Source of the DNA: Amycolatopsis mediterranei
GTDB lineage: Bacteria; Actinomycetota; Actinomycetes; Mycobacteriales; Pseudonocardiaceae
Length of the DNA: 64,000 nt
Assembly: GCF_026017845.1 (NCBI RefSeq)
Contig: NZ_CP100416.1
Location: 6,804,326 to 6,868,325, forward strand
Direction of reading: 5' to 3'
In this document: one piece after another, positions 42,740-50,177 of the stretch
Layout: each line of letters starts with the position of its first letter
Position numbering within the stretch: position 1 is the first letter of the stretch
Program-made: the position numbers and the translations under genes
The notes under the pieces: generated by a model
The model's database searches: none
What the model was told of the DNA's origin: nothing
What the model saw: only the letters and a program-made list of their open reading frames with translations

Positions 42740-43578
42740 TGGCGTCCACTCGCGCGGTACTCTTCGACACCGTATCCGCCATCCTCCAGGCGGCCTACGA
42801 CGATAAGAAGATCCGGGCGAACCCCTGCCGGGCGAAGAGCATCAAGCGGCCCAAGCCCGTCCAGCGGAAGGTCATCCCGTGGCCGGACAGCCGGGTCCGC
42901 GCGGTGCGGCTCGCCCTGCCCGCCGAGTACACCGTCACGGTGCCGCTCGGGGCCGGGCTCGGCCTACGGCAGATGGAGATCTTCGGGTTCAGTCCGGATG
43001 ACGTCGACCGGGACGAGATGATCGTCAACGTTCAGCGTCAGATCCGGTGGATCGGCACTCAGCCGGTGTTCTCACCTCCGAAGGGTGGCAAGACGCGTGT
43101 GGTGCCGCTCGGGCAAGGCGTGCTCAACGACATCGACGACTACATGGCCACCTTCGAGCCGGTCACGCTGACGCTCCCCTGGCTCGAACCGGGTGGTCGG
43201 CCCGAGACCGTGCGCGTGCTGATCGGCCGGACGACGAAGCGCAGCGTCTACGCGGGCCAGCCGATCAGGAACGTGATCAAGGGCGCCAACTTCGCATACC
43301 ACGTCTGGCGGCCGGCCTTCGCGAGCGCGGGACTGGACTACGTCGAACGGCGAGACGGGATGCACGCCATGAGGCACTTCTTCGCGTCCACGATGCTCGC
43401 CAACGGCGTGTCGATCAAGGAAGTCGCCGAGTACCTGGGTCACCACGACCCCGGATACACGCTCCGGATCTACACGCACCTCGTCCCGTCGAGCCACAAG
43501 CGGGCTCGGGCGGCTACCAACAAGGTGTTCAAGCCCCGCCGGCCGGAGCAGACGGCCCAGGATTCCGAGACGGCCTGA
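42739..43578 (+). CDS. Tyrosine integrase, C-terminal catalytic part
   Basis: 279 residues with the complete catalytic set: Arg in GAGLGLRQMEI, Lys in PPKGGKTRVVPL, HAMRH (H-x-x-R) and LGHHDPGYTLRIYTHL with the His and nucleophilic Tyr. It begins at ATG 42739, overlapping the stop of the N-terminal part, and is in the -1 frame relative to it. No slippery heptamer is visible, so reinitiation or a one-base deletion is more likely than programmed frameshifting. Its stop lies 29 bp before attR. Confidence 0.82.
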   Translation: MASTRAVLFDTVSAILQAAYDDKKIRANPCRAKSIKRPKPVQRKVIPWPDSRVRAVRLALPAEYTVTVPLGAGLGLRQMEIFGFSPDDVDRDEMIVNVQRQIRWIGTQPVFSPPKGGKTRVVPLGQGVLNDIDDYMATFEPVTLTLPWLEPGGRPETVRVLIGRTTKRSVYAGQPIRNVIKGANFAYHVWRPAFASAGLDYVERRDGMHAMRHFFASTMLANGVSIKEVAEYLGHHDPGYTLRIYTHLVPSSHKRARAATNKVFKPRRPEQTAQDSETA

Positions 43579-43588
43579 CGACGGCCTG
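43569..43588. repeat. Putative integrase arm-type sites, right
   Basis: GACGGCCTG at 43569 and 43580 (11-bp period), overlapping the last integrase codons. They mirror the pair at the left end of the element. Confidence 0.55.
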
Positions 43589-43606
43589 GCGGGCCAAACG
43601 CAACAA

Positions 43607-43647
43607 AACAGCAGGTCAGAGGCGGATGGGCTTCTTGTTCATGAACT
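43607..43647. repeat. attR
   Basis: Right 41-bp att repeat. It covers the last codons of the aldehyde dehydrogenase (FMNKKPIRL-stop), so the gene stays intact after integration. Confidence 0.87.
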
Positions 43648-44977
43648 CCTCGATCCCCAACGGCCCCAGCTCGCGTCCCATGCCCGACCGCTTGATCCCG
43701 CCGAACGGCAGGTCCGCCTCCGACCCGCCCGACTTGTTCACGTACACCATTCCCGCCTCGATCCTCCGCGCCACGCGAGCCGCCCGGGTTCGGTCGGCTG
43801 CGAACACGCTTGCCCCCAGCCCGAATGGTGTGTCGTTGGCCAGGGCGACCGCCTCTTCCTCCGTCTCCGCCCGGAACAGCAGCGCCACCGGGCCGAAGAT
43901 CTCCTCGTGGTACGCCGCCATCTCGGGCGTCACCTCCGTCAGGACCGTTGCCTCCACGTACGCGCCCGGGCCCGGGATGCGGTGGCCGCCCGCGCGCAGC
44001 GTTGCTCCTTCGCGGATCGCCGTCTCTATCTGGGCCGACACCTCGTCCGCCGCCGCGCTCGAGGCCAGCGGGGGCAGGGTTGTCGACGGGTCGGCCGGGT
44101 CGCCCGGGACGTAGTACTCCGTCACGCGCTTGGCGAACCGGTCGGTGAACTCTTCGTACCACCCGCCCAGCACGATGATGCGCTTCGGCGCGTTGCACGA
44201 CTGGCCGCAGTTGCGCATCCGGGCCGTCGCCGTGATCTTGACCGTCTCGTCGAGGTCGTCGGTGTCCAGCACGATCAGCGGGTCCGAGCCACCCAGTTCC
44301 AGGACGCACTTCTTGAGGTTGCGCCCGGCTTCGGCCGCCACCGAGATGCCCGCCTGCTCACTGCCGGTCAGCGACACCCCGGCGAGGCGCGGGTCCGCGA
44401 GCATCCACGGAACTTGGCGGCTCGACGCGAACACGTTCACGTACGCGTCCGCCGGCACGCCGGCGTCCCGCAGCACCGCCTCGATCGCGACCGCCGAACG
44501 CGGGCAGATCGACGCGTGCTTGAGCAGGATCGTGTTGCCCAGCACCAGGTTCGGCGCCACGAACCGGGCGACCTGGTAACACGGGAAGTTCCACGGCATC
44601 ACGCCCAGCAGTGCCCCGATCGGCTCCTTCGTCAGCACCGCCTCGCCGCCGCGGATGGCCAGGGGCTCGTCCGCCAGCAGGTCCGGGCCGCGCTCGCCGT
44701 AGTACCGGAAGATGTCGGCGACGACGCCCAATTCGCCGCGGCCTTCGTTGATCCGCTTGCCCATCTCCAGCGTCATGATCGCGGCGAGCTCGTCCGCGCG
44801 CTCGGCGAACAGCTCCCCCGCGCGCCGCACGATCGCGGCGCGTTCGGCGACCGGCCGGGCCCGCCAAGCCGCGTACCCGCGGTGCACCCGGTCGATCGCG
44901 TCGCGGACCTCCTCGTCGGCCGCGTTCGGGATTTCGTCGACCAGCTCACCCGTCGCCGGGTTGATGACTGTGTACAC
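43616..44977 (-). CDS. NAD(P)-dependent aldehyde dehydrogenase, succinate-semialdehyde type
   Basis: Oxidises an aldehyde to the acid; the sequence type fits succinate-semialdehyde dehydrogenase of the actinobacterial GabD2-like group. Motifs: MPWNFPCYQVARF (Asn), LELGGSDPLIV (general base Glu near 228), NCGQSCNAPKR (catalytic Cys near 258), EEIFGPVA and the C-terminal FGGIKRSGMGRELG. GTG 44977 was chosen because GAAGGAGG lies 5-10 nt upstream; this gives 453 residues, normal for the family. The last eight codons and stop lie in attR. Operator-like palindromes overlap and precede the start. Confidence 0.87.
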   Translation of the reverse strand: MYTVINPATGELVDEIPNAADEEVRDAIDRVHRGYAAWRARPVAERAAIVRRAGELFAERADELAAIMTLEMGKRINEGRGELGVVADIFRYYGERGPDLLADEPLAIRGGEAVLTKEPIGALLGVMPWNFPCYQVARFVAPNLVLGNTILLKHASICPRSAVAIEAVLRDAGVPADAYVNVFASSRQVPWMLADPRLAGVSLTGSEQAGISVAAEAGRNLKKCVLELGGSDPLIVLDTDDLDETVKITATARMRNCGQSCNAPKRIIVLGGWYEEFTDRFAKRVTEYYVPGDPADPSTTLPPLASSAAADEVSAQIETAIREGATLRAGGHRIPGPGAYVEATVLTEVTPEMAAYHEEIFGPVALLFRAETEEEAVALANDTPFGLGASVFAADRTRAARVARRIEAGMVYVNKSGGSEADLPFGGIKRSGMGRELGPLGIEEFMNKKPIRL

Positions 44978-45015
44978 AGCGGCCTCCTTCGTCAGCCTAC
45001 TGGATACTGTATACA
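44968..45015 (-). promoter_or_regulatory. Two palindromic operator candidates at the aldehyde dehydrogenase start
   Basis: CTGTGTACACAG (44968-44979) is a perfect 12-bp palindrome lying over the GTG start. TGTATACA (45008-45015) is a perfect 8-bp palindrome in the promoter region. Their common TGTRTACA core suggests two half-helical sites for one dimeric, GntR-type repressor, which is not encoded nearby. Confidence 0.5.
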
Positions 45016-45070
45016 CTATGTGAGCAATGATCGACACCCGCGCGGCGGTACCCGGCGCCACTTGATCGAC

Positions 45071-45076
45071 TATCGT
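45071..45076 (+). promoter_or_regulatory. -10 hexamer TATCGT, leaderless type
   Basis: TATCGT is 6 nt before ATG 45083, with no RBS between. Confidence 0.4.
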
Positions 45077-45082
45077 TCCCCC

Positions 45083-45520
45083 ATGACGCTGGAACTCACC
45101 GGCGGACCCGCTTTCGCCGCACCGGCCCCGAAAAACCCGCGCTGGACCCGGCGGTACACCGCTGCCGCGGTCACCTTCGGCTGCCCCGCCCGCACGCCGG
45201 AACGCACGCCACGAGTGTGGAGCGGACGCGGTCTCGGCCTGCCGGAAGCCGAATTGGCGGGCTTCGCGGCGCAACTGCGCCACGTCATGAAGAAGGACGT
45301 CTACTGGATCGCCCGGGCCAAGTGCCCGGACCGGCACGCGGGTGACGCGGCCGTCTGGTCTCCAGGCCACTACGACGACGAAGACGGCTTCGTCTACTTC
45401 GCCGGCCCCTGCGCCCACGGCGGCCCGTGGCCCGGCTACCGGCCCGCGCGGGCGTTCAGCATCGCGCTCCCCCGCGTCCGCGGCCTGCGGATCCGGGTGG
45501 CGGCGTACCTGGCCGGATGA
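45083..45520 (+). CDS. Hypothetical protein, 145 aa
   Basis: Unrecognised soluble protein with a mixed alpha/beta look. Notable features are KKDVYWIARAKCPDRHAGDAAVW and a Gly/Pro-rich CAHGGPWPGYRPARAF segment, with Cys, His and Asp that could form a metal or active site, though this is speculation. It is divergent from the aldehyde dehydrogenase gene (105-bp gap) and overlaps the next gene (ATGA). Confidence 0.6.
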   Translation: MTLELTGGPAFAAPAPKNPRWTRRYTAAAVTFGCPARTPERTPRVWSGRGLGLPEAELAGFAAQLRHVMKKDVYWIARAKCPDRHAGDAAVWSPGHYDDEDGFVYFAGPCAHGGPWPGYRPARAFSIALPRVRGLRIRVAAYLAG

Positions 45521-45960
45521 CACCGGCTCGAGCAGGGGCCGTCGCCGCCGTGGTGAGCGGTATACCGTCGACCGCCCACGCGCTCCTCACCGGCCGTGAC
45601 GTCCTGGCGGCCACCCGCGCGGCGGGCACCCTGCTGCCGGGACGGCGCACCCGGCCCGGCGTCGCCGCCGGGCTGATCGCGCACGTCGTCGTCTCCGCCG
45701 CCTGGACCGGCGTGCTCGCCGCGATCGCCCGGCACCACCGGCTCAGGGCCGGCGGCGGCGCAATCGCGGGCCTGGCCATCGCGGCGCTGGACCTCGGGAT
45801 CGCGGCCCGCGCGTACCCCGCCGTGCGGGCGTTGCCACGCGGGCCGCAGATCCTGGATCACCTGGTGTTCGGCGCCGTCACCGGCGCGCTCCTCGATCGT
45901 CCGGTTTGGACGGATCAGGGCACGACCTCGACGACGTCACCCGGGTGCAGCGAGTTGTAG
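45517..45960 (+). CDS. Small membrane protein, 147 aa
   Basis: Unrecognised hydrophobic protein with three or four predicted membrane segments (about 5-18, 48-70, 78-98, 112-125). ATG 45517 overlaps the stop of the preceding gene, so the two are coupled. Its 3' end overlaps the convergent L,D-transpeptidase gene by 46 bp; the last 20 residues (WTDQGTTSTTSPGCSEL) are the shadow of that gene's C-terminus and may be unimportant. Confidence 0.6.
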   Translation: MTPARAGAVAAVVSGIPSTAHALLTGRDVLAATRAAGTLLPGRRTRPGVAAGLIAHVVVSAAWTGVLAAIARHHRLRAGGGAIAGLAIAALDLGIAARAYPAVRALPRGPQILDHLVFGAVTGALLDRPVWTDQGTTSTTSPGCSEL

Positions 45961-46352
45961 AACGTCACCGCGGAATCGTGCGAAAGGTGTACGCACCCGT
46001 GGGACTTGACCTTCAGGCTGCCCTGGTGGAACGCGACCCCGGTGTTGGTGAAGAACACCGAGTACGGCATCGGCCCGTTGAACTGCTTGCTGTAGTGGTC
46101 GATGTCCTTGTACTGCACGTGGAACTTCCCCAGCGGGGTCGGGTACTTCGGCAGCCCCACGGTGATCGGGACGCCGCCGTAGGTGACGTTCCCGGCGCCG
46201 TCGGTCAGCCACGCGGTATTCGAACTGCGCTGGACGCAGGCTTTCGCTTCGGCACTGCACGGCGTCGGCGCCGCTTCGGCCGTTCCCGCGAACGCCACGG
46301 TCCCCGCCATCGCGGCGACCCCGCCCAGTAGTGCGATCATCCTCCGGTTCAT
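45915..46352 (-). CDS. Secreted L,D-transpeptidase (YkuD domain)
   Basis: 145-residue exported enzyme that makes 3-3 cross-links in peptidoglycan or anchors proteins. A signal peptide (about 1-27, ending AEA) is followed directly by a YkuD domain with GVAFHQGS and the active-site motif SHGCVHL (catalytic Cys near 120). It is very short for an actinobacterial L,D-transpeptidase, which often has additional Ig-like domains. Start ATG 46352. Confidence 0.87.
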   Translation of the reverse strand: MNRRMIALLGGVAAMAGTVAFAGTAEAAPTPCSAEAKACVQRSSNTAWLTDGAGNVTYGGVPITVGLPKYPTPLGKFHVQYKDIDHYSKQFNGPMPYSVFFTNTGVAFHQGSLKVKSHGCVHLSHDSAVTFYNSLHPGDVVEVVP

Positions 46353-46430
46353 CGTGTGCCTCCCGTTGTCGTTCGGCTACACAAAGAGAGTGCCCACTCG
46401 GGCGATCTTCGAACCCGCAGGACCGAAAAA

Positions 46431-47336
46431 TCAATGCTGCGGTTGCGAAAGCCCGAGGAATTCGGCCTGCTCGCGGTCATAGCGGCGGGTCAGGCCGGTG
46501 CCGTAGCGGTCCCACCAGTTCTGCGTGTGCCCGCCCTGGGTGGTGTTCGTCCCGCCGTAGATCTGCCGGTCGTATTCGACGCGGGCGTCGCGGAACTCCT
46601 GCTGGAACTGCTCCGGCGTCAGCCCTTGGACGTGCTGGATGGTCGCGTCGCCCAGCGTCCGCGAACTGCGCACGATGTCCTCCCCCGCCATGTGGTTGAG
46701 GATCGCGCGGACGCCGCCGGCGCCGCGCATGTGCGCGCCGGACATGATCGCGGCCTGGGTGCCGGGATCGGTGAAGTTGAGCGCGCCCGCCGTGCGCGCG
46801 TTCGCGGTCATCAGGTCGGCGACGACCGCGCGTTCCTCGGCGCTGCCGATCCCGTACTCCTCGCGCGCGGCGATGATCCGGTCGTAGCCGTTGTGCATGT
46901 TCTGCCGGAAGCCGTACGCCTCGGGCACGCCGCCCTGCTCGCCCGTCGCGCCTTCGGACCGCATGATCGAGTCGACGACCCGGGGGTCCAGCTGCTGCGG
47001 CGCGGCTGCCGCGGCGGCGCCGCCCCCGCTCTGCCCGCCGCCGTAGGCCTGGGCGACGTCGGAGTCGGCGGCGCGGTATCCGTCCGCGGCCGTCCGGACG
47101 TTCTGGTTCACGTTCGTCAGGAGGTGCAGGAGTTTCTGCAGGGCACTGCCCAGCGTCGAGTGCAGCGCCGAGTTCGCGGCCGCGACGCCGCTGCCGATCC
47201 CGGCGAACGACAACGCGTCCAGCACCAGGCCTTCCAGGTCGCGGGTGGCCGACAGGAAGGACGACCCGACGTCTTCGACCGCGTGGGCGATCGTTCCCAT
47301 CTCCGCCGTTTCGGCGTGGTAGGCCCCGGCACTCAT
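46431..47336 (-). CDS. ESX-type secreted protein with lysozyme-like (GH108/TtsA-like) C-terminus
   Basis: 301-residue protein. Residues 1-105 resemble the EspC/WXG100-like helical hairpin of ESX (type VII) substrates (VEDVGSSFLSATRDLEGLVLDAL, NVRTAADGYRAADSDVAQAYG). An Ala/Gly-rich linker follows. The second half (about 125-301: DSIMRSEGA near 133, NMHNGYDRIIAAREEYGIG, HMRGAGGVRAILNHM, WWDRYGTGLTRRYDREQ) resembles small lysozyme-like glycosidases of the GH108/TtsA kind, with Glu in SEG as candidate acid. ATG 47336 follows CGGAGGGA. It probably acts in the cell wall or as an antibacterial effector; the latter is inference. No ESX core gene is in the window. Confidence 0.65.
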   Translation of the reverse strand: MSAGAYHAETAEMGTIAHAVEDVGSSFLSATRDLEGLVLDALSFAGIGSGVAAANSALHSTLGSALQKLLHLLTNVNQNVRTAADGYRAADSDVAQAYGGGQSGGGAAAAAAPQQLDPRVVDSIMRSEGATGEQGGVPEAYGFRQNMHNGYDRIIAAREEYGIGSAEERAVVADLMTANARTAGALNFTDPGTQAAIMSGAHMRGAGGVRAILNHMAGEDIVRSSRTLGDATIQHVQGLTPEQFQQEFRDARVEYDRQIYGGTNTTQGGHTQNWWDRYGTGLTRRYDREQAEFLGLSQPQH

Positions 47337-47446
47337 GGTCTGCTCCCTCCGGACACCGGCTGTGCGCATCGAGAATTCCCCACCGCGCCGGACCGGTCCA
47401 CGGCCGAATTACCCACTGATCGCGGCCGGACTGCCCACACCGGCGC

Positions 47447-47452
47447 TAAGGT
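47447..47452 (+). promoter_or_regulatory. -10 hexamer TAAGGT, leaderless type
   Basis: TAAGGT is 6 nt before ATG 47459. Confidence 0.4.
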
Positions 47453-47458
47453 CGGGAG

Positions 47459-47764
47459 ATGAGCACACCCGACGGCGACCCGAACGTGGTCGAGGGCGAG
47501 ATCGTCGACGACACCCCCACCGCGGCACTGGCGATCCCGTCGCCGCCGCTGCCGGACCCGGACTACAGCGAGGGCGGGGTGCCCAGCTTCGACTTCGTCC
47601 GGGACAAGATCGAGAACCGGTACACCACGTCGCTCGGCTCGGTCGACGTCGCCGGTCTCGGCACCGAGAACACCGCCGAGACCCTCGACAAGCAGATCGC
47701 CGACCGCGACCAGGCGGCCAAGGACCGGCTGGCCGAGATCCGCCGCTCGATGCGCGGCGAGTGA
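47459..47764 (+). CDS. Hypothetical acidic protein, 101 aa
   Basis: Unrecognised. The Pro/Asp-rich N-terminal 40 residues are probably disordered. The C-terminal half is helical (FDFVRDKIENRYTTSLGSVDVAG, TLDKQIADRDQAAKDRLAEIRRSM). It is divergent from the ESX-type protein gene (122-bp gap), which suggests a link such as a secretion chaperone or immunity factor; there is no direct evidence for that. Confidence 0.6.
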   Translation: MSTPDGDPNVVEGEIVDDTPTAALAIPSPPLPDPDYSEGGVPSFDFVRDKIENRYTTSLGSVDVAGLGTENTAETLDKQIADRDQAAKDRLAEIRRSMRGE

Positions 47765-47774
47765 GCGCGCACCC

Positions 47775-48209
47775 TCACATCCGGCGCGCGGCGCTCGTTC
47801 CGCACTCCGGCGCCCCGCTGCCGCGGAGGAAGTGCGCGGCCGCGTAGCCGGCGTGCCCCGCGACCGTGCCACGCAGCCACCGGTCGTCCGCGGACGCCGG
47901 CGTGCCGTGCGTCCAGCACTCCGCCTCGAACGTGCCGCCCTCGGCGACCCAGCCGGTCCGGCGGCAGGTCGCGGCCGCGCACGAGCGGACGTTGAGGCCG
48001 TTCTTGCCCGTCCCGGCCACGACGTACGGCGTCGGCACGGTCCGCGCGAGCAGGTCACTGCCGCCGGCGGCGGGAGCGGCGGGCGGCGGGCCGGATGAGC
48101 CCGCCGGGCCCGAGGCGAGGCCGCCGAGCAACAGGTAGAGCAGGAAGGCCACGAAGGCGGTGGCGGCCAGCACCTTGATCAGCACACCCGGTCTCAGCAC
48201 GACGAACAT
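47775..48209 (-). CDS. Membrane-anchored SH3-like domain protein, 144 aa
   Basis: A single N-terminal membrane segment (about 10-32) is followed by a Pro/Ala-rich stretch and an SH3b-like domain (NVRSCAAATCRRTGWVAEGGTFEAECWTHG, RWLRGTVAGHAGYAAAHFL). Four Cys suggest extracellular disulphides. It would face the cell wall. ATG 48209 with AAGGAA upstream was chosen over a longer upstream reading that has no RBS. It is convergent with the 101-aa gene. Confidence 0.72.
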   Translation of the reverse strand: MFVVLRPGVLIKVLAATAFVAFLLYLLLGGLASGPAGSSGPPPAAPAAGGSDLLARTVPTPYVVAGTGKNGLNVRSCAAATCRRTGWVAEGGTFEAECWTHGTPASADDRWLRGTVAGHAGYAAAHFLRGSGAPECGTSAARRM

Positions 48210-48547
48210 GGCGATTCCTTCCCCTCGGCGCCGTCGGCCGGTCCGGTCCCTGTCGTCGTCCTGGTGCGTCCTCACTGTCCTGGGTCGTCCTGGGTTCCGG
48301 GCCTGCTCCGGCCTTGTCCTGCAAGTGTCGCTCCGGGAAGTCTCGTTTTGCAATTCCCACGGGGGAATCCCAGGGTGGAACACCCGTTCGGCCCAGCAGG
48401 CGGCTCACCAGCGGAAACCCACCAATTGACGCGATCGAGGGGTGGCTTACCACCATCAGCGACCGAAAGGAGTAGGGTCCGCGGCGCGGTGGGAAACCCA
48501 CGAGCTGGATCCCATCGCGAACGACCCACCGCGAGAACGAAGGTCCC
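48210..48547. other. Divergent intergenic region with palindrome ATTCCC-ACGG-GGGAAT
   Basis: 338 bp between the SH3-protein gene and the XRE regulator gene. No further gene was seen. The perfect 6-bp inverted repeat at 48353-48368 is a possible operator, perhaps for the XRE protein itself. GAAAGGAG lies at 48466-48473, too far from 48548 to be its RBS. Confidence 0.4.
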
Positions 48548-49423
48548 ATGGCCCCCATGCAAGGTCCGATCGTGCCGCGTCGCCGGATCGCGGACACGTT
48601 CAAGGGCCTGCGTGACGAATCCGGCCGGACCCTCGAGGAAGTGGCCGAAGCGCTGCTGATCTCGACGTCGAAGCTGTCCCGGCTGGAGAACGCGCAGGGC
48701 AGCCCGCAGGCCAGGGACGTCCGCGACCTGATCCGCTTCTACGGCATCGAGAACACGCAGCTGGCCGAGCGGCTGATGCGCTGGGTGAAGGCGTCCGGGC
48801 GGCAGGGCTGGTGGACCGACTACTCGCAGACCACGGCGACCCCCGGCCTCGACGCCCACCTCGCGTACGAGTCCGAAGCCTCGGTGGCCCGGATCTACAC
48901 GATCCCGCTGCTGCCGGTGCTCCTGCAGACCCCCGACTACGCCCGGGCCCAGTATTCGACGCACGAGCCGTGGTGGTCGGCCGAGGAGGTCGACCGGCTC
49001 GTCGACCTGCGCGAGCACCGCAAGCACGTCCTCGCCGAACGCGAGGACATGGAGCCGCTGAGACTGGTCGCGGTGACCCACGAGTCCGCCCTGCGGCAGT
49101 TCGTCGGCTCCCGCGAGATCATGCACGCCCAGCTGGACCACCTGGTCGAACGGTCGACCGCGCCGAACATCGAACTGCGCGTGTTCCCCTTCGCCCATCC
49201 CCCGCTGTTCTCGATGAGCTGCATGTACGCCTACTTCGAGTTCGAGAACGAGCTCGACCGCGACATCGTGCACATCGAAACCCACGCCGGGTTTCGGCAC
49301 ATCGAAACCGCCAAGACGGTCGAGTACTACCGCGGCTACCACGACGCCCTCGTGGCCGCCTCCCTCGAACCCGACGAAAGCCGCGCCCTGATCCGTGAAA
49401 TCCAGACCGCGCAGTTCGGCTGA
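48548..49423 (+). CDS. XRE-family regulator with DUF5753 domain
   Basis: 291-residue actinobacterial regulator. HTH about 12-68 (IADTFKGLRDESGRTLEEVAEALLIS, KLSRLENAQGSP). The rest is DUF5753 (about 95-280; IPLLPVLLQTPDYARA, HESALRQFVGSREIMHAQLDHLVE, NIELRVFPF). Such proteins are often encoded beside small DUF397 proteins, absent here. It is 28 bp upstream of the dioxygenase gene on the same strand, so they are probably co-expressed. Confidence 0.87.
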   Translation: MAPMQGPIVPRRRIADTFKGLRDESGRTLEEVAEALLISTSKLSRLENAQGSPQARDVRDLIRFYGIENTQLAERLMRWVKASGRQGWWTDYSQTTATPGLDAHLAYESEASVARIYTIPLLPVLLQTPDYARAQYSTHEPWWSAEEVDRLVDLREHRKHVLAEREDMEPLRLVAVTHESALRQFVGSREIMHAQLDHLVERSTAPNIELRVFPFAHPPLFSMSCMYAYFEFENELDRDIVHIETHAGFRHIETAKTVEYYRGYHDALVAASLEPDESRALIREIQTAQFG

Positions 49424-49451
49424 TCCCCTTCCCTTCACGTTGGGACAACGC

Positions 49452-50162
49452 ATGGCTTTCGACTTTCCCGTTCCCGCAGGCGAAGAACTCCACCTGTACC
49501 GGAAGCGGCTCGACACCGACGGCTACCTCGTCGTGTCCGACGACGAGCTCGGGCTGCCCGGCGCGCGCCTGCGCGAGCACCTGCTGAGCACGTACTTCAC
49601 CCCGGACGTCCTCCGCTGCTACCCCGGCGACATCCCCGCCGACCGGGAGCGCGCCCGCGACGTCGTCGAGTACGCGTGGGACGGCGAGACCCCGGTGCTC
49701 ACCGAGCACTCCGAAATCGCCATCGAGGACCGGGGCGGCCGCCCCGGGCGGCGCGAGTACGCCCGGACGCCCGTGGCGCACGATCCGCTGTTCGCGTCCT
49801 GGATCCGGGCCGCGCTCGGCCTCATCCCGGAAGGCCGCCGCCAGCTGCGGGGAACGTTCGGCGTCAACCTCTTCCGGACGTTCACCAACGTCGTGACGCG
49901 CCCGCACGCCGACGGCGAGGAGTTCGTCTTCGTCTACGTCGTGGACCGGGCCGGCGCCGGCGCGGAGACGTCGCTGTTCCGCCCCGGCGCGCCGGGGACC
50001 GCGGTGCACACCCAGCGGCTGGAGCCGGGGCAGCTGATCGTGTTCGAGGACGCCCGCTTCCTGCACACCGCCAGCCCGCTGATCGCCCCGGACGGCGGGC
50101 GCGCCCGGCGCGACGCCCTCGTCTGCACGGTCGACCACCCGCAGACCTACGGCCTCGGCTGA
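49452..50162 (+). CDS. 2-oxoglutarate/Fe(II)-dependent dioxygenase
   Basis: 236-residue enzyme resembling the 2OG-Fe dioxygenase family that includes bacterial amino-acid hydroxylases. The metal-binding HxD is in TRPHADGEEFVF (near residue 155) and the distal His in FEDARFLHTASPL (near 205), followed by an Arg region (GRARRDALVCTVDHP). A hydroxylated free amino acid is a likely product, by analogy only. ATG 49452 has no strong RBS. It lies downstream of the XRE/DUF5753 regulator. Confidence 0.78.
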   Translation: MAFDFPVPAGEELHLYRKRLDTDGYLVVSDDELGLPGARLREHLLSTYFTPDVLRCYPGDIPADRERARDVVEYAWDGETPVLTEHSEIAIEDRGGRPGRREYARTPVAHDPLFASWIRAALGLIPEGRRQLRGTFGVNLFRTFTNVVTRPHADGEEFVFVYVVDRAGAGAETSLFRPGAPGTAVHTQRLEPGQLIVFEDARFLHTASPLIAPDGGRARRDALVCTVDHPQTYGLG

Positions 50163-50177
50163 CGCTGACGCTGACGC

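Larger units (their letters stand above)
30732..43647. mobile_element. Actinomycete integrative and conjugative element (AICE) in the 3' end of an aldehyde dehydrogenase gene
   Basis: Bounded by 41-bp direct repeats (39/41 identical). The element carries the full AICE set in usual order: regulator, Pra-like activator, FtsK-like Tra, HUH Rep, AlpA-like Xis, tyrosine integrase next to attR. Transfer would be as double-stranded DNA through the FtsK-like pump; replication would be rolling-circle. At 12.9 kb it is of normal AICE size. A three-gene AT-rich cargo sits at the left end. AICEs normally use tRNA genes as attB; here the target is a protein-coding 3' end. Confidence 0.88.

Noticed and set aside
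42730..42745. Programmed -1 frameshift in the integrase
   Set aside because: The shift point (GCGGCCTGATG) has no slippery heptamer. Reinitiation at TGATG or a simple deletion explains it better.
43907..45082. Plus-strand frame leading into the 145-aa protein
   Set aside because: Antisense to the aldehyde dehydrogenase with no motifs; the real start is ATG 45083.
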